Of a stretch of 64,000 nt of DNA, positions 50,401-62,400 are shown one piece after another. The notes under the pieces were generated by a model. That model saw only the letters and a program-made list of their open reading frames with translations, did not search any database and was not told the origin of the DNA. Within the stretch, counting starts at the first letter, position 1. Every line of letters starts with the position of its first letter. The DNA is from Apricaphanius iberus (Eukaryota > Chordata > Actinopteri > Cyprinodontiformes > Aphaniidae), in NCBI GenBank assembly GCA_028564705.1, contig JAPXFQ010001003.1, positions 3,229,001-3,293,000 of the forward strand, written 5' to 3'. The position numbers were made by a program, and so were the translations under genes.

Positions 50401-53400
50401 ATCGATTCGATTCCGATTCTCATGAGTTAGAACCAATTATCACGATCAGATTTGATCTGATTCAGTTTGTTATATATATATGGGTCAGTCCTATTGAAAA
50501 TATTTTTTGAGCTATTATCTTACTTATATGCCTGTAATTTAATGACTTAACAGTGGGTGAGTAACAGTTCACTGGGGGAAACTGCATTAACCCTTTCAGA
50601 AACGAGAATTAAAACTGTCCAACTGGACTTTTTCTTCCTATTTTAGCTGTAAAAGGGGCAAACTATTATAAAAAATAAAATACATTTTTGAGCTTGCGAA
50701 TCAATTCTATTTGATTTCTACCAGCATTTCTACAAAAATTAATAAAAAAACATTTCAACACAGCCCTAATCATGCTTAGTTAACATTGTGCAGCTGCAAC
50801 TGTGGGTATTGTTTGAATCATCGCTTTAGTAACTTTAGTGTACATTTCAATACTAAAAAACCTAGGAATGAACTTTTTGGAACATTTTATTTTACAATTT
50901 CTGTAATTATTTTGCAAATCTGCTCTTGTTTTTTATGTCATACTTACTTGTTTCACACTCTTAAACTAATTTTATCATCAAAGATAACCTCAGTTTAGGA
51001 AGAGTTACAAAGTCACATCTAAAGTTTTTGCACCTGACATACCACAGTAATAACTATCATCCCCAAATGGAGAAAACTGTTAGTCAATAGTGAACCTTCC
51101 CAGGCTTAAGTCCTACAAAAAATAGCCCAAGAGCGCTACAACAACTCAACCTGCAATAAAATATAACACTGAAAAAAATCTAAAGCACTGCAAGCCTGAC
51201 CTGCCTCAGTGAAGGTGTTTATGAATCAGCAATTAAAAACAAACAAACAATGAGAATACATAAAAATGTTAGGTTAAAAGTGAGTTGCCAAATCATGGTC
51301 CAGATCTAAATAAAGATAAAACGCTGTGGCTTAGGTAGATGTCCATGTTTGAAAATTCTAAATTGTGTCTTAAGTACAGATTAAAAGCACAACAAAGTCA
51401 TCACAGATTTTTGATGAACTCCACCAAGTGTTTGAGACTCTAGAAGGGAGAGAGGATGGGAAAAGGCAAAGAGTTGATTTTCAACCATAAAACTGTCAAT
51501 GCTTCTATTACGACAATTAAAATTTTTAATAAATAGAAGTTATTCAATATAAAAAAACATGTAACTATAAGGTTTTAAAGGGACTTAAGTTACCTATAAC
51601 TCGGTTTACTTGACTTTGAGATGAGAAAAATAGAGGATCTTTGGAAAGCTGTAACTTAATTATTTCACAGCCATTACAAGGTAAACACTTAATTAAAATA
51701 ACTTCTCTTTTTTAAATTTAAATATTTTAAATAAATTGGGCATCTGCAACAAGATCTAAGGGAGCATTAGCCCCACTCCTATAACAAGAGCAGCAGCTTT
51801 GTTTCTTTCAAGTATAGCTTTATTTAACAATATATTACACTCCTGTTATTTTTTTTTCTCAGAACAATACATTTTCAGTGGGTGCAGTCTTGAAAAACTG
51901 GTTTTGGCTAAAGGGTTACCAGTCTCCACATATGTCTAAAACTGGAAGTCAGTATTTATTTTCAGTCTTTCAACAAAGTTAAGCTGATTCTTAATTAATT
52001 CAAATGTATGTACGGTACCATAAAACATTAACAGCCTGTAAAAATCTGTGGTTTAAAGTAAAGAGTGGACATAGGTAAGGCAATTTTATTTGTATAGTAC
52101 ACTTTCATCAACATGGTAAGTTAACCTGCTTTACATGATTCGGTGACAAAGAAAGAAACAAAATGTACAAAATAAAGCATGTAAAGCATCAAATACTACA
52201 TTAGAAAAAAATACTTTTGCACTCTCAGGAGGTCAGACTAGCAGTGCGCAGCGTGAGACTTGAACATGAACTTATACCTATTGTTACACAGTGCTGGTGC
52301 TTGGCACAAACTCGGCCAAACAAATAATCCGACCCCACTGAGGGCATCAAAATTTGGGACCTAGGACTCTGGACAATCTTAAAAGACTGTGCAAATAAAA
52401 ATGGGCTAAGATCATTTCAACAAATAAGTAAATTGGCTCAGTAGCTTGTTAAAACATGACAGCAATGGTTCATCCTGCAGTTTGAACCATAGACCTTTTC
52501 CCTTGAAAAAAATAACAAGACCACTCTTATTTCTCCTAAAGGAAAGCCCATTTTCAGCATAAAAACAAAAATAGGTACAGATGATCTTGAGAAGTATTGC
52601 TAAAGAAAAACAAGAAAGTCCTCTTGGCTTTTTAAAAGGAATGGGTGCGGCTGAAAGCTTTTACGCAGAATGAGAGTAATAATAACCTGACATAATGTGA
52701 CTCCTCCATCTTAGAATGAAGCAAATTACAGTGTCATTTTTAAAACCAGGGTACTCAGGTTCTGTTTAGCATACGGAACACACTCCCAGCTTTTCCTCTG
52801 ACAGAGCTCCTGATTATCTTTGAAGAGAACAGGAAAAAATTTTGTAGCATCACCACATAGGTTCATTCTTAATTTGTTTAATTTAGTCTCAGGAGGTGAC
52901 AACATGCTTCCCTTTGAGCTGATTTCCACCGTTAGGTGGAGGGAATTTAAACAGAGGCACATGAAGGATGCCAAGCAGTAGGCTGTTAAATGTTTGCAGC
53001 CCGCATCGGGGAGGTGGGTGTAGGGGAGTTTGTAACCACAGTGATCTAAAAAGACCCAGGAGATGCAATTAGCTGAAACTACGTTACTGAATGCTTTCCA
53101 GCCTTCTGAAACCTAAAAGCTACTCGTAGCATGAATACGTGGTTGTGTGCAGCTTCTGTCAGACATCCGCCATCTTCCTATAGACTTTGAAGAGTTTTTT
53201 TTAACCTGCATTGTTTAAATACACAACACATTAAACTTTATATGTTATTTAAAAGTACTGTTTAGTATTGGGGATACTGAGCTTCACACCTGATTTGTCA
53301 ATTATGTGCTGAAAGGTGTTACACATCTGTATCCTAATAAGTTCTTTGGGAAGCATCTCTCTCTCTCTCTACAAGATCGGGAACTGTGGTTGATCAGATT

Positions 53401-56400
53401 GAGATGTTCTGCAAAGAATGCTCCACGTGGGTTTGGCTTAAAATAAATGATTAAGGTTTAAAACAGGCAGCCACACCAGGAAAAAAAGTTTGATTCATGA
53501 AATCCCAAATATAAATGGAGCCTACTGCACAGAGTTTAACTAGAATTGTGTGCTTTTGTCCAATGAGAATAAAGTTTGACTTTGGACAGCAAACCTTTCA
53601 GATTGGTCTGACATTTAACAATGGATCAATATTTAGAAAATTATCTTCTGTTAAGTATTGCTAAGTATGGTGGAAGATCTGTGATTATGTAGACCATTTT
53701 CTCTCACAAAGACTATAGGAAGCTTGTAAAAGTGCACGACATTATGAACCAATACTGAGCCATTTTTAATAAAAATCTGGCAAGCTTCGCAAGTTAAAAT
53801 AGACAACAGGCAACCATTGGGTTTTTCAGCGTGATATTGGACTTCAGCAAATGGAAAATCAACACAGGTATGGTTCAGCAAACACAAAATCAGCTTTCTT
53901 CCATGATTAACTCGGTCTCACGACAATAATATCATGGAAACCTAGCTTGGCTGAGGAGTCCAAAGAGATTTGAAAAAAAAAAACTTCTTTGTTTTATAAA
54001 TGTCCATTTATGCTTTCTCTTATTGATTCTATGTTTTAATTTTCACATTTCTGTAATCATGTAAAGCACCTTGAATTGCCTTGTGTTGAAAGTGTGCAAT
54101 ATAAAGAGTCTATCATCAGTGGTTTATGATGGCTTTAACTGTTATTATGAATGATGTTGTTCACTCTTCATTGGTGCTAACTACTGTCAGATTTAAGCTG
54201 ACATTCAGGCTTCTAAAGACTTTTGCTTTTCAAACAAAGAGTCAAAACAAAATCCTTTTTTTATTTTGTTTTTGCAGCTACGCCTCTGATGTAACATCGG
54301 GCTTGAGCGATGGTTACGAAGGCCTGTCTGAGAAGAATGAGAAAACTGCTGCAAGGCGAACTGCTACAAAGCTGTTCAGGCGGAGGGCACGCTCTAGGCT
54401 TCGCATCACTGGGGTGAGCAAATCAAATTTATTGTTTATGACTTCAGACAGAGACTTTAATTTTCCCTCAAATAATTAACCAATAAATCAACCTCGTCTG
54501 AATTAATTCATTTGGTATTTCTTTTCTTGAGTTTGTGGTCAAACTCCACCCATGTTATTTGGATCAGCAACTTTCCTCTTTGTTTTCCCTTTCTGACGAC
54601 CACACATATTTGGAGGACATTCTGTGGCCGTTTTACCAATCGTGTTTTGACTGATTCTAGTGTCACATTTAATCACCACAGTTGGTCAGAGAGTACATAT
54701 TTGTACACAGTAACATTTACTCGCTGTTACTATGGAGATTGGGTTTTCTCTTTATCGTGTTTTTTTTTGTTTGTTTGTTTTCCAAAACAGATTTCGGAAA
54801 ATGCTTTTATTTTATTTTTTATTCTTTTGTCTAGTGACTTCAACACATAAGAAATACTCAGAATATAATAACAAAACCACTTTTTACATAGATTAATATA
54901 TAAATGACATGCATTATCTCTGATTAGATGCATCGCAATTATTATATTTTAATCACTATTATATTTTAATCAGACTCGTTGATTGGTTATGCTTCGGTTT
55001 TTTTTTTTTTACCCACTGACCTACGGATAAATGGACACTAGGTATCAAGGTAAACTAAGATTTGAAAAAGTGACATTTTCTAAATGCTAAAGTTCCTGTT
55101 TATACTGTTTTAAAGCCCTTTTTAATAAGATGGGTGAGAAAGTGCTGGAATTTCCTGTAGCTGCCACCTGTTCCGGCGCTCTGCTGATCAACTGGCTAAA
55201 AAAGTAGAATAGAGAAAGAGATTCCATCTGACGGGATATAATTGTAAAAGAAAAGTTTAAAGTAAAGAAAAATAGGCTGACTAACTCTGAGTGTAATACC
55301 AAACTCATTCTGCTAAAGTTAAATAATGATCCCCCCCCCCTCCCCCGTATGTTTCTCAATATTTAACGTTATTGCTGTTGATTCCTTCTGTCTCTGCAGC
55401 TTTCTGATAAAGTGGATCGTGTTGTCGAGTGTCAGCTGCAGACGCACAATGACAAAATGGTGACTTTCAAGTTTGATATGGACGGAGATAACCCAGAAGA
55501 TATCGCTGCTTACATGGTGAGTCATGAGCCAAAGCAATGATTTTTTTAAAATGCAGTGAATTACTCTTTCATACGTCATCATTTGTCAACAAAGCAGGTA
55601 TTGACTTTGTCAACGTTGACTTTTACGGTTTCTGCTTTGAGAAATGTGTTTCCACTCCCAGGACTGCAGAACACAATGACGTCACTCTGTTTTTTCAACT
55701 TTCTCCTTGATACATCATCTGGGCAGAACTTTATTTTAGTGAGGTGTCCAACAGCTAAGATGTGACTGATGAAAAACATTAACTAGGTGTGCTGTGCTGA
55801 GAGGTACCTTTGAGGATATAATAGAGAATGTGGTTGTAAGGTGAAAAAAGTTAAAGAAATGTGAGGGCTATGAAAATTTTAGCTATGTAATATAGTGTAT
55901 AGCATCAAACCATAAAAAACAAAGATGTGTATAATGTATTTGTTGCTCAAATCTTTATTTGCCTTATTGAGTTAACACATACACAATTATTACTGTTTTT
56001 GTGTGTGGACAACATTTAGAGAAATTGCTGCCAGACTGACAGAAGCTTCTGTGTGCTTAAAGGGACATAAAATGAACATATTTTGGGTATAGTAAATAAA
56101 TGTAATTCCTCACGTTTAGAGTTACAAATGCCATCTTTTTTTTTTTTCATTTCATGGGATGCAGAAAGTATACAGATGTTAAACGATTATAATCGATTTA
56201 TGGAAAAAGGCAACATGTGTTTTCCAGATCAGCTGTTAAATGTACAATTGCTGACCCAGTTGAAGTTAACAGCTAAGTGGCTGATGTATTAGAGTGTCAG
56301 GGTATCATACAAAATCAGTAAGCAGCTCCCTTCCTCCCTTTTTAACATTTGTAAGCTGTATTTGATGCTTGAACATGCAGAGGCCATGATCATACAGGAG

Positions 56401-59400
56401 ATCTGTGTGTAAACAAGGTGTGATGGACTGGTGTTTTGCAGCAGCACACTCCGTTCACTCAGTGTGCCGCCTCTCTGACTCCAGAATACAGTGGGCTTTT
56501 GTTTACTTTGTCTTGGCACAGCAGGGAAACCTGGCATCACAAACAGCCCTGTGGTTCTCCTTACAGAGCTTTAAATGAGCTGAAATGTGCCATGTTGTCA
56601 ACAAAAGATCCACACACTCTGAAACAGCAGTTTAAAGCTGAACTTAAAGTCCCACAGCTTAGATTTAACATTGGACATCTGTTTGGACTGCAATAGATGC
56701 TGGCTGTCCAAGGATCTTGATATCATGCCGTGTATGTTCTTTTTGACTGGGTGTTGTGGCTGTAGATGTCCACCTGACAGCGGTGAGAGTTCCCAAGGTG
56801 CTAAAGGTCCCATCGGGTGCACCACCATGTTTTTTTTAAAGGCACATTGTTGCCGTAATGTCAGCTTTTTTATTCATCCATTAATTATAAAGTTAAAAAG
56901 TAAAGCAAAAACCCTATGCATGCACTGCTAAGTGTTTTAATGGGTAGACGGTACTACCTACTAAGTGCTTAAAGGAAAGATGATACCGGGGTTAAAACAG
57001 CTAGTCTGTCTTTGAAGGATCCTCTCATATATTCATTAATACATTTTCTTTATTAAACCAGGAGGTCTTTCGAGATCGACATCTCTCTTTGGGGCTAATC
57101 TGGCCAAAAGAGGCACACTGTTATAGTCTAGAAAAATATATATATCAGGGGAAAGGTACGAAAATAAAATAAAGCCAATATAATCAAGGTACAAAGGTAC
57201 AAAGTCAATCTTAAGAACAGTTCAGCTCTTTACTTACAAAGATGTTTTTACAAAATTCTTAACTCTTTGAAAAACCCTAAAATATTACGCTTTAGTAATC
57301 CAAAAATCAGTCCATCACGCTGTAAATGATAGCACGTTCTTTAATGATTTCCAGGTGTTTTAAAGTGTTAAGAATGTACTCAAAGAAGCTGAACATTTAC
57401 TCACTATAGCTTTATTTCTAAAATATACCAATGCTGTTATCTCTTTTGGATGATTATAAGGTACAGAGTTGGGTCTTTTCCACCAAAGAAGTTCCTGTCT
57501 TTATCTGGTTCTTTAACAGAACCAATCTGTTTCCTAATCATCCAAGAGCCAGGTCAGCGTCATCGGTATGTTTAAGTGATTTATGTAAATCTGAGACCCC
57601 ATAATAAGCCAGCTCATACTGTATGAGTTTACAGGTGCCATGAATCAGGTCATAAAACGAGTTGCACCCTAATGACTTTGTTTCTAGTTTATTTCGGTGC
57701 CTTTCCATATGTTTCACATGTTTGGAAAGTAAAGTAAACCCGAGAAATACTCCCGGAGGCACCTATGTGTTATTTTGTGGCTGAAGAGCTTAATTCAAAC
57801 ACTTTGAAAATCCAGTTGTTTAGAAAGGTGCCATTTAAGAGCAGACCATTTACGATACAGTACGTCTGTTGCTAGTTATCCAAGTATTAAAGCATATGCA
57901 ATCCTGTCTTTGTCAACTTAAATGAGAAAATTTATAAAAATGACTTCAACCCTGTGCTTAGATCACACATTTAAAAAATGGTGAACAAAGAGCTATTTTT
58001 TTCTACATTTTTCCAAGGTGTTTTTTGCTAACAAATCATTTTCATCACGCCAGTATTTTACCATGAGGGGAGACCATACTAATGATGGCTTTTTATGTTT
58101 AGTATTTATTTGCACCTGATTTAAAATGAAACCTGAAAAGTTTAAACCTAGGTTTGAAAAGTGAATTAAGTAGTAACTTTGAATAACGTGTCACATCCAA
58201 TCATCTTTTAGGTTCGAAGTGAATTCATTCTGCCATCAGAGAAGGAGGGTTTTATCCACCGAATGGGGGATATCATCAAACGTGCCGAGGCTCTGATGTC
58301 TAAAGACCAGTTGGTTCGTAACAGCGGGCAGCGCCTTGCCCAGCTGGCTTCCAATGGCGTCGTTAACTCATTGTCTTCTTCACAGGTTAGCAGCTTTCAT
58401 CCAGTACCTCAAATCAGATCTCATTTAGTGGTACACAAAGACCTAACTCTCATACATTACATCAGTTATTGTCTCTGTAGTGTTGCTCATATTGGGCACC
58501 CTATAAATCCAATGACTCAGTGTTCAGCTCTAGTTATTTATGCTTCACCATTATCCATATATATCCACTGGACAGGAAAAAGTCACAGAAAAAAAATCCT
58601 GTCAAAGTACTGAACTTTTAGTACTTTCTATAGGAAAAAATGGATTACACATAGTTAATGGCAGCAATAAGTCCCTCAGTGGCTTCTTCCTATAAAGTTT
58701 AAAAGCACTGAGCAGAGTAATGGAACTGAACAATTTAATGGCAGCTATAGCTCCCTCAATGGCTATATCTATATTCTTTGGCTCGGTAGAGGAAACAGGA
58801 TGTAGATGGAGGCACTGAACTAGAAGTATATACAGTGGGAAAGAAAAGCAAACAATATGCACAGTGAACAGCTCCATTGAAGACACCTTCATGGATAGAG
58901 ACATGGCGAAGCACTAGGCCAGAAAATTATTCTACAGTAAGAAAAATAACTGAGCTAATACAGGTTAAAGGCAATGGTTGATTTAAACAGTTAGATGGAA
59001 GGTTAGGTGTTAGTAAAGCCAATGAAGGTACAGCTTTCATTTGGAACATAATGTTACTACAAGCACTGATGATGCAAAACCATGTGTGTGTGATTCCCCC
59101 CCCCACACACACACACACACACATCGCTTTTATACTTTCTTGGTTCCCACAAGCACCAATTCTTTCCAGCTCTTAACTTAACAAGCTTTCCAGCATACCT
59201 GCCAAAAGTAAGTGGGTAAAATAATTTATGTTCCAATTTATTAATCCCTGATGAATGAAGCTTCTGTGAAACTGTAAAAGAAATACTTCTTTGGGACACT
59301 GCCATCCCAAAACTATGACCTAATACCTTATCAGATACGATCTGTCCTTGTAATGGGAAAGAAGTGCTCATTCTGCTGGATTCTGTTCCACTTTGTGGAT

Positions 59401-62400
59401 TACAAAGAACAGAATATTCTGGTAATCTCAAGTAAAAGCATGGAGATGAGTAAACATTTGTTCTATCATGTTTGATCAGAGACACAAAACAGACATAAAT
59501 CTTTAGTGCCTTTTCTTTACCCCATCATAAATCTGAGAAGCCTTATAGCTGTCATGTGTTTTAAATTGGAAAGAAAATATACAAAGTGCATAAAATAAAA
59601 ATAAAAAATAAAAGCCCATCTGCAGAACCTCCTGTCTGCAGGGTGTTTTATTCTTAGTTAATTCTAAGGTCGGCCACTATTTTTAAATTCTATTATTATA
59701 CTCTTTAAATAGATCTTAAATCCCTGGAAAGCTGTGCTTGTCTGGCTGCAAATGAACAAGACAAACAGTTTAAAGCCAATGTTAGTATGATTATATGCTT
59801 ATGCCTGCTTATTGACTGGAAACTTGCACAGCTAAAAGCCAAAAAAACATCCTTAAAGATTTAGTAGTGTGTCAGCTTATAAAAAGGGGTGTTCCAGGAA
59901 TTGTTAGGTTGCATAATTTGGAAGATGTATGACCTCTTATCTCAGGTTGTTGATGAGTCATTATTGGCTGTGGAAAGAGAAATAAATGCTTGAACATGCA
60001 TCCACTTTCCGTATCTGTTAAGTCCTTAAAACATTGCAAGGGGTTGCATTACTATGTCTACGGCAAACATTGACTTACTTGGGCAAGGCAATTTTATTTG
60101 TATAGAACACTTTCAACAACAAGGTAATTGAATGTGCTTTACATGATTTAGTGATAAAAAATAATTAAATCTTACTTAATGCACTTAATCTTGCTGGCCC
60201 TTGGAATGGCTCTTTGAAGTTTATTTTATCCCTAAACATTAAAATCAAAACATTTTTGAGTTTATCTTGAACTACAGGTTCATGAAATATTATGAGAATA
60301 TAACTGAAAGCTAATTTAAATAAGTCATAGAAGGTTAATAGAAGGTTTAGTGGAAAGTAAACGTTTGATGGAAAAATTGCATCCATGATTAAAATCAAGG
60401 TAAAGGTGCCTTTAAACCAACCTGAGCTTCCTTAACACCCCAGCAGAGCCACGGGGTCATCGCCTCCATGCCACGCTACATTGATGCAGTTATTCAAGCA
60501 AAGAGTGCTGAGCAAGTATTCAGTGTATATACTATAAATATTATGAATGGAGGCCAACATTTTGTAATAAAAGTATTTTAATGGTCTTATGCAATATGAA
60601 CATGTTCAAGGAGACTAAACTTTTCATTTGCTGTAAGCTATCATCATAAAATCTTACAGAAATACACTCTCAGAATCTCTGACTCTTGTAGTAATATATC
60701 CATTTATTATTGTCATCACTATTGAATTTTGGTTTCTAAAAGAGATAACATGTATTGATAATTTGATTTATTTGAATGTACAAAGGAATAATGGATTACT
60801 CAGAACTTCTGCACATTACTGTTCATATTATCCCCTATGCCTACCTAACAGCAAAGTGTTGATATTGCCATGAAATACTTCCTGGCTGACTGATTTTTAT
60901 TGATTGTGATGTTTTACAGCCTAATCTGCACAGTCACTTTATGCCTCGAACGCACTCATCATCTTCTCTGCCCGGTAAGTCTAGTGTGTTGTATAACTAA
61001 ATCCACCGATGAAAAGGAAATTAACAAATTTTGTCCTGGTTTTCAAATTCTCATTTAAAACCATTCTGACTCACTGCCTTTCTCTCAGCCTGTAATATTA
61101 ACCTTCTGCCTCTATCTTTCTTTTTACCATGCATGATCATCCTTTGTGTGTGTGTGTCTGCATAGTTTTGTGTGACTTCAGATCTTTTCATGCATGTATG
61201 TGTCTTGTAGACTACAGTGTGGCTAGCTCCAGCGTAGGGGTGCGTGGCTCTCCCCCTTGTCCTAATGGCGATGTCCTGAGCTCAGACATTACTTCAGCTG
61301 GGCGACCTCTTATACGCTCACAGTCTTTCCACAACACCCCAGGTAAACAGCCCCACAGCCCTCCCTCTGGTCCCCACCTAAAGAGACCCAACATTGTTTA
61401 CTGTTGCTGAAAAATTGTAATGGTCTTCTGGCGGCAAATAAGTCAAAGCTCAGCTCACCCAACTCACAAACACCCCTAGTATTGCCACATACCCCCCATC
61501 CCACCCCGGCCCTTTCTTATTATTGTTCAGACATCCACATGGCGCCATCCACCATCACTGCACCTCAAAGCTTCTGTCTGTGTCTGGCTTACAAGAAGGC
61601 CTCTTGGGTAATTACCTCACCTGAAGGGAGCTTTCTGGCTTTCAGGGAGCTGTGAATGCGGTCGCTGTAAAGCATGAGATTTCTGCCGTGTTGTGATAGT
61701 CAGCAACATCTGTTTGCCAGCACAAACTGCGGCCGAATTTCCAAGAATGTTCTTTCCCCAAGTCCTCCTTATAACTCATAGCAGCAGCGACATTTGAAGT
61801 TAGTCTAACAACTCACATCCCGCATTTGGCTCTCAAGTTTCTGAACATCCTCATCTCATCATGACATGTGTCCTTTCCCTGCTGAATGTCCACTTGCATG
61901 GCAGCTTTCGCAATGGTTTATGGCCACCCGCCACCATTTACAAAGCGTTGCCTAACTCCTGTTTCCGTCAGCATGGAAAAAGTAGAGGCTGGTTTGCATC
62001 ATCAGTGAGAGGAGCTGTGGTTTATAACTGTGCTGCCATTGTTGAGACATCCTAAACCATTATTCAGGGAATCATTTAGAAATCCTGACTTCTTTAATCA
62101 AACCCAATAAGTTGTGTTTACTCATACGCACACGTTTTCCATTTTAAACTGGTGAAACGTGAAAGCTTCACTTGCTCTGCTGATGCTAAATCCCCTCACA
62201 GCCATGCAAAGCCTTGTGGGCAAATATTCTGTCTTACAAATGCAATTACAGTCAGATGGTGCTTTAAACAAAATGTCATTGTTCAGTATGGAAACCCTCG
62301 CTTTAATACAGGAAATATGTATGCTCTTATATGATGACAGAACCCTGTTCTTCAATAACCAAGTGTCCCACCGTGATTCCAAGATATTTTGATGCACAAT

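Larger units (their letters stand above)
49619..54277 (+). other. wnk4 intron 9 (4.7 kb)
   Basis: It contains a 17-base T run (49638-49654), a hAT MITE (50371-50768), a Tc1 fragment (51040-51240) and two dispersed-repeat copies (52075, 54058). The stretch 52170-54050 holds nothing I recognise. Confidence 0.7.
58386..60919 (+). other. wnk4 intron 12 (2.5 kb)
   Basis: It holds a (CA)n microsatellite (about 59103-59123) and a dispersed-repeat copy (60080-60165). The rest shows nothing recognisable. Confidence 0.7.
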
